36,605 nucleotides of DNA from positions 1 to 36,605 of IMG/VR virus record IMGVR_UViG_3300003873_000028; one strand, 5' to 3'. This stretch comes from a virus. Shown here piece by piece: positions 1-7,280 of the stretch. Under the pieces are notes generated by a model that was not told the origin of the DNA, ran no database searches, and worked only from the letters and a program-made list of their open reading frames with translations. Position numbers and translations under genes: made by a program. The first letter of the stretch is position 1. The number at the start of each line of letters is the position of its first letter.

Positions 1-258
1 CCAAAACTCATATACTTATTGTAGTAATTTTGAGGTCTATCAGGTCTAACCACTATCATCTCTAATGTATGGTTATATGGATGTAAAGGAGGAATCCACC
101 CAGTGTCTACATACCCAACACCATCGCATTCAAGTGCATTAAAACTACTAGCATAAGGAACACCCAAAGCATCTCGTTTCCATGAGCTTGTCTGTAAACC
201 ATAATGTAAGTTTTTAGCATTATCTCTCATTGCTTGAGTGAAGTTTGTTATTGGATAT
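1..258 (-). repeat. Fibre direct repeat B, copy 1
   Basis: Aligns without gaps to 36048-36305 with about a dozen substitutions (roughly 95% identity). Both copies are translated in the same frame and encode the segment containing FTQAMRDNAKNLHYGLQT through KYMSFG. Similarity starts at the window edge and fades at about 253-258. Confidence 0.95.
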
Positions 259-1127
259 GTTCCTGTTATCTGTTTAATAGAGATATTTGATATTTCGTTT
301 TCTGCTAATGTAACTATCCCTTTAGGACTATTAAAATAAAAATGACCCAATGAAGTATTCCCTATTGGCACCACTAAATCAAAATGGCCACTTGCGTGTA
401 GTTGCATTGTCCAATTATTATTATTAGCCCAAAAATATACAGTAGGTATTCCATCAATCTTTACACAGTCAAAAGATATTTTTATGTAGCTATTTGGTAA
501 TACTGCAAAGTCTTTAGTTACACCACCAAAATTACTTACACCATCTCCAGTTGAATGATATGTTGTTCCAGTGTGTATTACTGTAGCATTACTATAACTC
601 AAAAGGTTAGTAGTATTAAATTCTACACCCTCGCTATATCCAACTAAATCTCTAACATACCCATCAGTTTCTGTCATAGGTAAATACGAAACTATATTAT
701 TAATTTCTGCTTGATTTAGATAGAATGATTTAAGTATATTATTTTCTCTATATAGGAATTTTTCAGGATTTTGCAGTAAGTAATCTTTTTGAGCTTGAGT
801 AAAAATGCCATTATAAAAAATAATTGTTTGGATAGTTCCAATGTTAAAAGTATAATTCCCTGCTAAATGTCCTGCTTCATCATAATTAGATATTCCATCT
901 TTAAAAGTGTAAAGTGTAGCAAAACTTACATTTGCTGTTATTGTGATAGACTGGTCTATACCATTAAACTTAAGCCCTCTGCCAAAAAAACTATTTGCAT
1001 TATATCTTGGAGACTTTCCACTGTCTCTCAAGTATCTAAAACCATTAGCACCTACAAATGAATAATCAAAACCATAATCAATTAATGGCTTGTTATTTAG
1101 ATGATGATATATAACCGCTGGATTCAT
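1..1127 (-). CDS. Tail fibre / LamG-like adhesin, N-terminal part (runs off window start)
   Basis: Minus-strand frame from ATG at 1127 that is still open at position 1 (about 375 codons). The ATG overlaps the TAA of the preceding gene (TAATG). Near the N-terminus a stretch reading GLKFNGIDQSITI resembles the first strand of concanavalin/LamG-like lectin folds, and a second such unit begins near the window edge (ECDGVGYVDTGW). This fits a receptor-binding fibre at the end of a tail module. Two stretches (675-930 and 1-258) are repeated at the other end of the window. The frame joins in phase to the minus frame entering at 36605. A circular molecule would give one 678-residue protein ending at 35696. 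An allelic overlap would give about 492 or 368 residues. The lectin fold is inferred from pattern only. Confidence 0.8.
   Translation of the reverse strand, partial: MNPAVIYHHLNNKPLIDYGFDYSFVGANGFRYLRDSGKSPRYNANSFFGRGLKFNGIDQSITITANVSFATLYTFKDGISNYDEAGHLAGNYTFNIGTIQTIIFYNGIFTQAQKDYLLQNPEKFLYRENNILKSFYLNQAEINNIVSYLPMTETDGYVRDLVGYSEGVEFNTTNLLSYSNATVIHTGTTYHSTGDGVSNFGGVTKDFAVLPNSYIKISFDCVKIDGIPTVYFWANNNNWTMQLHASGHFDLVVPIGNTSLGHFYFNSPKGIVTLAENEISNISIKQITGTYPITNFTQAMRDNAKNLHYGLQTSSWKRDALGVPYASSFNALECDGVGYVDTGWIPPLHPYNHTLEMIVVRPDRPQNYYNKYMSF
675..930 (-). repeat. Fibre direct repeat A, copy 1
   Basis: Aligns without gaps to 36350-36605 with seven substitutions in 256 bases. The last 95 bases (836-930 against 36511-36605) are identical. 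Both copies are translated in the same frame (segment from VSFATLYTFKDG to NNIVSYLPM). The match stops because the window ends at 36605. Confidence 0.95.
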
Positions 1128-1399
1128 TACGAGATGTCCTGCACCGCAACAGTTGCTGTACCATTTGACAATACTTTTATATAACACGGCGATTTTCCCA
1201 AACTGTAACTAATATCATTATTTGAAATGTTATTAAAAACACCGTTTGATACAATAAACTCAACTGGTACTGTAACAAGTGGTACTGTTGCACTATGAAT
1301 TATTGCTATCGTCTCGCTTGTTCCTTTGAGCTGTATTTGTGCTTCTCCAGCCGATATTTGAGTCCAACCATCTGCTTGTGTGAGTGTTAATAATGCCAT
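1127..1399 (-). CDS. Small beta-rich structural protein of the fibre module
   Basis: A 90-residue protein I do not recognise. It is rich in Ser, Thr, Val and Ile with no Cys and no membrane segment. The pattern of short alternating hydrophobic stretches suggests an all-beta fold, as in small virion proteins. It sits between the fibre chaperone-like gene and the large fibre gene, and its TAA overlaps the fibre ATG by one base, so the two are probably translationally coupled. An AAAGGA ribosome site lies just upstream of the start. A fibre-tip, collar or decoration role is possible from position; nothing in the sequence proves it. Confidence 0.8.
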   Translation of the reverse strand: MALLTLTQADGWTQISAGEAQIQLKGTSETIAIIHSATVPLVTVPVEFIVSNGVFNNISNNDISYSLGKSPCYIKVLSNGTATVAVQDIS

Positions 1400-1426
1400 T
1401 TTTTTATCCTTTGTGTTTTAAATTAT

Positions 1427-1930
1427 CTACCATACTATTAAATCTAGTTTAGCTTGTGCAGTAGCCAACTTTGCTTTAGTTTTTAAGCCTTGAAATTTAA
1501 CAAAATTTACTTGATTTCTAGTCAAAATAGCACCACTTAACCCTTGAAGTTGTGCAAAAGTCATAGGTATTTGAGCATTAGATTTGTCTACCCAAAAGAA
1601 CCCAGTCGGTACACTTCCTGCACTTAGTACATATACTATTAAATCTTGACTCTTTTTGTCTGCTTGAAAAGTTGTAGACATATAAGTTATGTCTAGTTCG
1701 TTAGCTTTGTTATATGATGTTTTTAATTCTGCTAGTTTCTTAGTTATTAAATGAGCAATATCAATGACCAATACACCATTATTAACTTTCAACTTATCAA
1801 AAGGAACTATCTCAAACTGTCTCCATATTGATGATGGAACGGTTATAAATGGCTCAGAAACATCAACACTCTCAGAAAAAACACTTTTTACAGTATTATC
1901 TATATTTTTAGTTATTTTTACATTTTTCAT
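1427..1930 (-). CDS. DUF4376-type tail fibre assembly/attachment protein
   Basis: A 167-residue protein. Its C-terminal half (from about residue 78, DITYMSTTFQADKKSQDLIV, through the GFFWVDKSNAQIPMT stretch to the end) has the layout of DUF4376. That domain is common at the C-terminus of phage fibre-assembly proteins: a beta start, a 'D..S...' helix, a W/D/N segment and a long closing helix. The N-terminal half carries a beta-rich segment (VSEPFITVPSSIW). It lies between two fibre genes, as expected of a fibre chaperone or fibre-bound subunit. Family assignment is by eye. Confidence 0.75.
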   Translation of the reverse strand: MKNVKITKNIDNTVKSVFSESVDVSEPFITVPSSIWRQFEIVPFDKLKVNNGVLVIDIAHLITKKLAELKTSYNKANELDITYMSTTFQADKKSQDLIVYVLSAGSVPTGFFWVDKSNAQIPMTFAQLQGLSGAILTRNQVNFVKFQGLKTKAKLATAQAKLDLIVW

Positions 1931-1939
1931 TATATTCCC

Positions 1940-2821
1940 TTATTTATGTTTATATACAGTTATCTCTATTGTTTCAAATGAAGCAAAACCGTTTGATGGC
2001 TGCACTTTGAAATACATTCCACCAGGTACTACACAACTAAGAGTCGCTATTTTAGTATTAACATTAACATCATCACCAGACTTTGATACAACTCTTGTCG
2101 GAGTATTTGTATTTCCCACGACTATTTCAGCACCATTAACGAATGCACCTGCTAAATTAACTATTAAAGTCAAATCAACATCTGCTTGATAAACTGTGTT
2201 ATATGATAGTAATTGATTTACATTGTCATAATCAGGTGTTTTTGATGTTCTCGAAATAACTCTATAATTTAACCCACCATCTGATTGTACGATAAGAGTT
2301 TCGCCACCAGTAATACTCGAGGAAGGACTTTCGATACCGTTCCCATTTAACACTATAGAAATAGGGGCAACTCCACCATTCTTTAAATAAAATAATGTAC
2401 CACTTCTAATTGTGTTTATATCAGGTAATGTTATAGTGCTACCAGCATCTAAAATCAATAATGACCCACCATCAGCTTGTACTAACTTGTGAGCAATTCC
2501 AAAACCACTTCTTTGTATATTTAAATTTCCATTATATGATATTAACTGATATAATGTAATTGCTTCATCTGTTAGTGTAGCATTTGCTACCTTGAATGTT
2601 TGTGTAGCAAGTCCACCAAGTAATGCTTTCTCTGCATCAAGATACTCAAACCATTTGTACTGAGTATGCCACATATAATTATGGTATTGAAAAGGTGGTT
2701 TTTGTGGTATTCCATTCGCATCGACTTGCCATCCGTCACTTTGGTTAGTTGCTTGAGGCTCGACGATATTTGTTCCATTTATATCCCAAACTGGTAACTT
2801 TGAGGGTTTTACTATTGCCAT
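1940..2821 (-). CDS. Tail fibre / baseplate-attached fibre protein
   Basis: A 293-residue protein. Its N-terminus (MAIVKPSKLPVWDINGTNIV, then SDGW, KPPFQYHNYMWHTQYKWFEYL) matches the common base of myovirus fibres: a short 'W...G.....P' strand, a 'GW' and 'PP' segment, then a helix ending YKWFEYL that anchors to the baseplate. The rest is repetitive and beta-rich, including a GGxxLLILDAGSTITLPD stretch typical of triple-beta-helix shafts and a LIVNLAGAFVNGAEIVVGN region. It follows the DUF2612 baseplate gene, the usual place for the first fibre. A promoter-like TAGCTATAAT and an AAAAAGGA ribosome site precede the ATG. Confidence 0.82.
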   Translation of the reverse strand: MAIVKPSKLPVWDINGTNIVEPQATNQSDGWQVDANGIPQKPPFQYHNYMWHTQYKWFEYLDAEKALLGGLATQTFKVANATLTDEAITLYQLISYNGNLNIQRSGFGIAHKLVQADGGSLLILDAGSTITLPDINTIRSGTLFYLKNGGVAPISIVLNGNGIESPSSSITGGETLIVQSDGGLNYRVISRTSKTPDYDNVNQLLSYNTVYQADVDLTLIVNLAGAFVNGAEIVVGNTNTPTRVVSKSGDDVNVNTKIATLSCVVPGGMYFKVQPSNGFASFETIEITVYKHK

Positions 2822-2839
2822 TAAACAATCCTTTTTATA

Positions 2840-2852
2840 AAATTATAGCTAT
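2840..2852 (-). promoter_or_regulatory. Promoter-like motif upstream of fibre gene
   Basis: Minus-strand ATAGCTATAATTT, containing a perfect TATAAT -10 box, starts directly after the stop of the upstream baseplate gene and lies about 20 bases before the fibre ATG. The same 13-mer occurs upstream of the portal gene (17506-17518), and a 9-base core occurs at 18570-18578. No good -35 box is visible. Confidence 0.45.
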
Positions 2853-3514
2853 AAAATAGCTGCGAAGTTTGCACCATTAGATAATAAGTTTAAATTTCCA
2901 AAAGTTCCAGCCGTTTTATCTTCAAAAAAACCGAATCCTTTATCTCTTACATTCATTGAGTAGAGAACATTTACCCCAAAAACTGTATTAATCTTTTTTA
3001 TTATTTCTATCTCATAGCTTTTTAAAATTCTGTTTATATAGTAAATGGGGATTAAAAAATTCCCACCATAATATTTAACTTCTGTTTGTAATATTAGATT
3101 TAAAATTTTAAGGGTACTGTCTACTGTAAAATTAGATGTATTTTGTAAAATCTTTGTTTTGATGATAAATCTATAAATATCATCATTTATTTTATTTACT
3201 GGCATAGGGGTTAGAGTATCGAAAAATGCTCCAGTTGTTGCATTGTTCGCATCTCCAAAAGTACCACTTAAAACATCTTCTAAAAAGCCGAAGGTGCTAT
3301 CTTGATTTGCTATAGTGTAGGGTCGTGCAATTCCTACAATATCGCCTATACCGTCAAGTTGAACACCTTGTGCCGTTTCTAAATCTCTTTTGTTTAATAA
3401 GTCGCTTAATCCCTCATCTAAAGAAATATCTACAAAGCTATTTAATAGTGCGCTAAAAACTGGTTTATTTTTAAACTGAGTAACAAGCCTATCATGAGCA
3501 TTATAATTTATCAT
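2849..3514 (-). CDS. DUF2612 baseplate protein (P2 gpI-like position)
   Basis: A 221-residue protein with the plan of DUF2612. An N-terminal helical region contains the conserved AQGVQLDGIGDIVGIARP stretch (about 48-65). A glycine/phenylalanine-rich middle, a 'DDIYRFIIKTKILQN' helix and a C-terminal beta region follow. A short motif is used twice: FGFLEDVLSGTFGD (about 75-88) and FGFFEDKTAGTFGN (about 194-207). In myoviruses this protein sits after gpJ and links the baseplate periphery to fibres. It overlaps the gpJ-like gene by four bases (ATGA). Confidence 0.85.
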   Translation of the reverse strand: MINYNAHDRLVTQFKNKPVFSALLNSFVDISLDEGLSDLLNKRDLETAQGVQLDGIGDIVGIARPYTIANQDSTFGFLEDVLSGTFGDANNATTGAFFDTLTPMPVNKINDDIYRFIIKTKILQNTSNFTVDSTLKILNLILQTEVKYYGGNFLIPIYYINRILKSYEIEIIKKINTVFGVNVLYSMNVRDKGFGFFEDKTAGTFGNLNLLSNGANFAAIL

Positions 3515-4662
3515 AGAACGACCACCGATATATTGGTGTCAATATATTGAGATACCTCTAAACTTGTTATTGGAATATTTGTACTTAATGCAGGGTTTGA
3601 AGTTTTGCCTATTTTTATATCAATAGAAATAATTCCGTTAGTTTGATTTATTGGTGTATAAAATTTTGAGGTTATAACATCATCGCCGAGTTTAAAATTA
3701 CTATTTCCAAAGGATGCAATATCTTTTTTTATTTGAATATCACTACCAATTAAGTAACTAGTATCTGTTGTGATAGTAATAATAAAAAAGATAGGTGTTA
3801 AAGTAGGACGACCAAAAAATACATTTTGTAGATTATTAGAAGCATCAATAACTGGAATAGTGACGGCACCAAAAGAATTTATACCTTGAGGTGTATTGTT
3901 CCATATTGCTTGACCTATTTCACTATCTATACCACCCTCGACAACCGTTAAAAATCTATGAGGGGGTACACCGTTGCTATCTGTAACATCTGTTTTATTA
4001 TCAACGACAACAACACTAATTACACCATTCAATAATAATAATTGAGCGATTAAAGAGTCTTTTATATTTTGAGCATTTCGACCAACTATTCTGTCTCTTC
4101 TTATTCTTAAGTTTTTATCAGTTTCTAAAGTCTGACCAATAAGCACATCATTAGTATTTGATGCACTATTCCAACCGTTTATCGGAGTTTGAATATTTGT
4201 GAGAGTTCCTGCAAGTCCTAATATCTCGCCATATTTTACACTTGTAACTGCTGTATTTGTAACCCCAGTAATAGTAGTATCATAATCAACTGTAAAACTC
4301 TCATTAGTGTCGCTTGTATTAATTATGCTCCCTGCTGTGACGACCGTTCCGTCTACACCAACGAGTTGTACATAACCTTGTGATTGTTTTGCCTTGAGTC
4401 GTGGTATGCCGTTTAATGCCACTAAGTTATCAAGACTTATTCCTGTCGCACTTTGTGGATAAAATGAAAAATAAACTTGTTCCATAACTTCCCATTCAAT
4501 AGACTCTCTTTCTGCTACAATTCCCACAATTTGACCCAATACAGACTGAGGTATAAGATTTACATTTTCACTTAATGATGCTTTTAAACTTGCTTCAATT
4601 TCTGCTTTAATATCAATAAGTCTTTTTTTCTTAAACCCTTGTGATGTTACTCCATACGCCAT
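3511..4662 (-). CDS. Baseplate J-like wedge protein
   Basis: A 383-residue baseplate J family protein (Mu gp47/P2 gpJ/XkdT type). The N-terminus has the typical SQGFKKKRLIDIKAEIEASL start and the helix around AERESIEWEVMEQVYFSFYP. The hallmark ATGISLDNLVALNGIPRLKA segment (about 93-112) follows, then a beta region with 'AGSIINTSDTNESFTVD' (the usual 'G..v....g..F'). A 'LRIRRDR' arginine segment sits near 183-190 with a PHRFLTVVEGG stretch further on. It forms the baseplate wedge with the gp25-like and DUF2612 neighbours. The full domain set appears intact. Confidence 0.93.
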   Translation of the reverse strand: MAYGVTSQGFKKKRLIDIKAEIEASLKASLSENVNLIPQSVLGQIVGIVAERESIEWEVMEQVYFSFYPQSATGISLDNLVALNGIPRLKAKQSQGYVQLVGVDGTVVTAGSIINTSDTNESFTVDYDTTITGVTNTAVTSVKYGEILGLAGTLTNIQTPINGWNSASNTNDVLIGQTLETDKNLRIRRDRIVGRNAQNIKDSLIAQLLLLNGVISVVVVDNKTDVTDSNGVPPHRFLTVVEGGIDSEIGQAIWNNTPQGINSFGAVTIPVIDASNNLQNVFFGRPTLTPIFFIITITTDTSYLIGSDIQIKKDIASFGNSNFKLGDDVITSKFYTPINQTNGIISIDIKIGKTSNPALSTNIPITSLEVSQYIDTNISVVVL

Positions 4663-4665
4663 TTT

Positions 4666-5019
4666 TTAAACCTTTATTTTTATAGTTTTTGTAATTATTA
4701 AATTATCAGCTTTAGCACTAAAATCTACTTTTAAAATTCTGTTAGTAAAAGTTAGATTTAAACTTGTTAATTCAGTTATGCCATTGCTTGATAATATCTC
4801 ATTTACAAATAACGCTTTGACTGCATCAAGATTAGCATTTTTTTTGAGTATTTCTTCAATATAAGGAATGCCCTCTAAAATATTCAAAAACCATTCCCCT
4901 ATGAAAAATTGTAAGCGAATTTCTAACTCTTGTATTACATCTTCTGCATCAGTCGTGAGTGTAGCACTTCCACCAACTAAGTCTATATCATTGTTACTAT
5001 TTAGTTTTATATCTCTCAT
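4666..5019 (-). CDS. gp25/gpW-like baseplate wedge protein
   Basis: A 117-residue protein of the gp25-like (P2 gpW, T4 gp25) family. It starts with a short strand (MRDIKLNSNNDIDLVGG), followed by EDVIQELEIRLQFFIGEWFLN (about 27-47), the conserved helix plus 'GEWfln...G..y' signature of the DUF2634/gp25 fold, then 'IPYIEEILKKNANLDAVK' and a C-terminal beta sheet. It nucleates the wedge and sheath attachment in myoviruses. It lies between spike and gpJ genes, overlapping the spike gene by four bases. Confidence 0.9.
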   Translation of the reverse strand: MRDIKLNSNNDIDLVGGSATLTTDAEDVIQELEIRLQFFIGEWFLNILEGIPYIEEILKKNANLDAVKALFVNEILSSNGITELTSLNLTFTNRILKVDFSAKADNLIITKTIKIKV

Positions 5020-5654
5020 AATCTAATCCCATCAATAATGGATTTTAATGCCGTAAAACTTGCTTGTGTATCTATAGCATAAGTTCCTGCACTACTTCCT
5101 TTTGTTATCGTTACTGTTGTACTTCCAAGTGTCCCAAGTGCATCGCTTAGAGTTTTAAGCACTTTTTTACCATCTTTTTCAAGTTCAATTTTACCACTTT
5201 TAGAGAGTGTTATTTTGCCGTTACCACTTTCCGTTCTTATTTCTAAGTTATCTGAGAATGAAGATATAGTTTTTCTGTCATTGTGAAGAGTTGGGAAAAA
5301 CACTGCATCACTAACTGAATGAGTCCGTGCATCTTCAGGTACTTGCTCTGCACCATTCACTAACCATTCATCAAGGCTACGCTCTGCGAATATAAGTAAA
5401 CCACTGTCGCCACTGTTTAAAGGGAATGTTAAAGAGAACCCACCACCTTTTAAATATTGAATAGGCACATCTATAAGAGGTGGATATAATTCCTCTGTAC
5501 CATCAGTAAAAAGTCTTTTTTGTACAATTTGAATATCTGCTACTTGTTTATTCTTGTTAAATGATATTATTTTAGCAGGTAGAGCAGTATGTACCTCTTT
5601 GAGTTTTGTATCAATTGCTAGATTTATAGTCTCCTCTAAAATATGATTATGCAA
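5016..5654 (-). CDS. Gp138-like membrane-puncturing spike
   Basis: A 212-residue protein with the Gp138 N-terminal plan: a helical start, an OB-fold region (ALPAKIISFNKNKQVADIQI, about 25-44) and PPLIDVPIQYLKGGGFSLTFPL (about 59-80), then 'GDSGLLIFAERSLDEWL', a conserved feature of phi92 gp138-type spikes. After about residue 130 come repeats of short beta strands (GNGKITLSKSGKIELEKDG) expected for a trimeric beta-helix needle. It plays the part of P2 gpV at the tail tip. It overlaps the hub gene by eight bases and the gp25 gene by four. Confidence 0.88.
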   Translation of the reverse strand: MHNHILEETINLAIDTKLKEVHTALPAKIISFNKNKQVADIQIVQKRLFTDGTEELYPPLIDVPIQYLKGGGFSLTFPLNSGDSGLLIFAERSLDEWLVNGAEQVPEDARTHSVSDAVFFPTLHNDRKTISSFSDNLEIRTESGNGKITLSKSGKIELEKDGKKVLKTLSDALGTLGSTTVTITKGSSAGTYAIDTQASFTALKSIIDGIRL

Positions 5655-6498
5655 GATACATTCCTATTAATTCACTTTTCCACTCGCCGTCTCTACTATC
5701 TCCACTATGCGATATGGAATTAATTCTATAAAGTGCATTATTAGAATATTTTTTTACCTTTCTGAACATCAAATTACCAACATTTAAAGTCGATGATATA
5801 CTGTCTATTTTAAAAGCATGACCGAGCTTAAAAGAGTGATTTAGTAGTGTAGTAGCATTCATTCCTATTTCTGTTTGTTCTGGACTTCCGAGCATCCCCG
5901 TATTTTGAGATATTAAAAAAGGGTTTCCCATATTCAAAGCTTTATTTTTTGCCACTGTAGAGATTACCCCATCGTCCACGGCATAATCAAAGCCACATGT
6001 GTCACTAATTTTATCAAGAAATTCCTTAACACCACCACTTAAGATGATCGCCTTTAATATGCTTATCTTTTTATATGTACAGTTTTTTATCCCCTCTGTT
6101 AATCCCTTGCTAACACCATGAAGACTGTCTATAAGTGTGTTAAAAATCGTTTCAGTTGTTGCCCCTGCCTTAAGTGTCTTGTTGATTTTTGATGAAGTAA
6201 GAGCTTTGTGTGCATCCCCTGCATATATTTCAAAAATAAAATCAGGCTTTTTGTAAGTGCTGTTTATATTTATAACTTCACCCTTAAAAATCAAGCCAAT
6301 ATTATTTTCATACCCTGCATAAAGTTCTATTTTATCGCCTTGTTTTAAAAGCTTTTTTACATTTTCAGGGGCATTATATATTTTTATATTTGCTAAGTTT
6401 GGAAAGCCTACTAAAGATTTATCTATTTTAAAATTAATGCGATATTCTGATAATTCTGTACCTGCTAATTTTAGTTTATATTTTCTTAAAAAATACAT
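5647..6498 (-). CDS. Baseplate hub protein (gpD / gp27-like)
   Basis: A 283-residue protein in the hub position between the plug and the spike. The N-terminal barrel (YKLKLAGTELSEYRINFKID, then GFPNLANIKIYNAPENVKK, then GDKIELYAGYENNIGLIFKG at about 56-75) has the gpD/gp27 'low-level strands plus GyeN' pattern. The middle (ILSGGVKEFLDKISDTCGFDY, about 152-172) matches the second hub barrel, and RINSISHSGDSRDGEWKSELIG closes the protein in the usual way. It forms the trimeric hub that the spike docks to. The call rests on order plus these motifs. Confidence 0.85.
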   Translation of the reverse strand: MYFLRKYKLKLAGTELSEYRINFKIDKSLVGFPNLANIKIYNAPENVKKLLKQGDKIELYAGYENNIGLIFKGEVININSTYKKPDFIFEIYAGDAHKALTSSKINKTLKAGATTETIFNTLIDSLHGVSKGLTEGIKNCTYKKISILKAIILSGGVKEFLDKISDTCGFDYAVDDGVISTVAKNKALNMGNPFLISQNTGMLGSPEQTEIGMNATTLLNHSFKLGHAFKIDSISSTLNVGNLMFRKVKKYSNNALYRINSISHSGDSRDGEWKSELIGMYLA

Positions 6499-6759
6499 TT
6501 AGATAACCTGCAAAGTGTAGTTAATAAGTGTGTCTCTCGTGGGGTCTTCTTGTGTGCTTAATAATCCAAAGCCTAATCCATACTGCTTTAAAATATCAAT
6601 ACCACTGACAATTCTAATCCCATAAATAAAAATATTATTATCGTTTATATCTAATATCCATTCATCGGTTATTGTATTGTAAGAAACTTCAAAAAAGTAT
6701 AATTTTCCGTATATCGTCGTACTAAATTTCTGTGAGCTGTCATTTGTGAATGTAATCAT
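6499..6759 (-). CDS. Small baseplate plug protein (DUF6983-like)
   Basis: An 86-residue protein with the pattern of the small myovirus baseplate/plug family: an early beta pair with YFEVSYNTITDEWILDI, then NIFIYGIRIVSGIDILKQYG (about 42-61) and a short C-terminal strand. In related phages (such as the Pam3 type) this plug sits on the hub below the tail tube. Its gene lies directly between the Dit-like and hub genes, with its ATG overlapping the previous stop by four bases. Family name is by eye and moderately certain; a baseplate role is well supported by context. Confidence 0.78.
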   Translation of the reverse strand: MITFTNDSSQKFSTTIYGKLYFFEVSYNTITDEWILDINDNNIFIYGIRIVSGIDILKQYGLGFGLLSTQEDPTRDTLINYTLQVI

Positions 6760-7280
6760 ACTAAGCCTCTATCTGTTGTTGGTGTAGATTTGTCTGCCAC
6801 TTTTTTATCTTTAAATTGCTTTTTTTTCACTGCTTTACTTGCAACTGTTGGAACTTCTTGAAGAGTAACAGAGAAGCTTAAAATGTTAAAAGTGTCTTTA
6901 TCTTGTGTATAATTTAACGATTTTATAGCAATGTTATCATACTTTTTTAAGTTGTTCTGATATGTAAAAGGTTTTCTATCTGCTTGTAGTTTTAAGAGTT
7001 CGTTCCAAGCTTTAACTGATGGTTTTTCGTGTTCATTCCCTTTTACAAAGTCTTTTATTTTGTTAAATGTTTCAGTGTACGAGAGTGGGGTATCGCTAAT
7101 AATAGCTTCAAGTTTGAATGTTAAAGGCTGTATAACGATATTATCAGATATATCAACACCTTGCTCTACTGGATTAGTCGTAATTTCTGCTTCTGCTGTT
7201 ACACTCTCCGAAATGAGAGCATCAAAAGTTATTACACCGATACTAGATTTTTTTTGGATAAATAGTGATACTAAACTCAT
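6756..7280 (-). CDS. Dit-like distal tail / baseplate protein
   Basis: A 174-residue protein. The N-terminal half (IGVITFDALISESVTAEAEI, then NPVEQGVDISDNIVIQPLTF at about 37-56) has the Dit_N-like pattern of 'f....s......a..t..pve.G..i.D' found in myovirus baseplate genes placed after the tape measure. A helix and a 'YQNNLKKYDNIAIKSLNYTQD' strand pair follow, then a beta strand with SFSVTLQEV. The last 30 residues are Lys/Ser/Thr-rich and probably flexible. It would cap the tail tube as the first baseplate ring. It overlaps the tape measure stop by four bases. Confidence 0.82.
   Translation of the reverse strand: MSLVSLFIQKKSSIGVITFDALISESVTAEAEITTNPVEQGVDISDNIVIQPLTFKLEAIISDTPLSYTETFNKIKDFVKGNEHEKPSVKAWNELLKLQADRKPFTYQNNLKKYDNIAIKSLNYTQDKDTFNILSFSVTLQEVPTVASKAVKKKQFKDKKVADKSTPTTDRGLV

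Noticed and set aside
1-930. Diversity-generating retroelement acting on the fibre gene
   Set aside because: No reverse transcriptase gene is present, and the differences between repeat copies are not focused on adenines.
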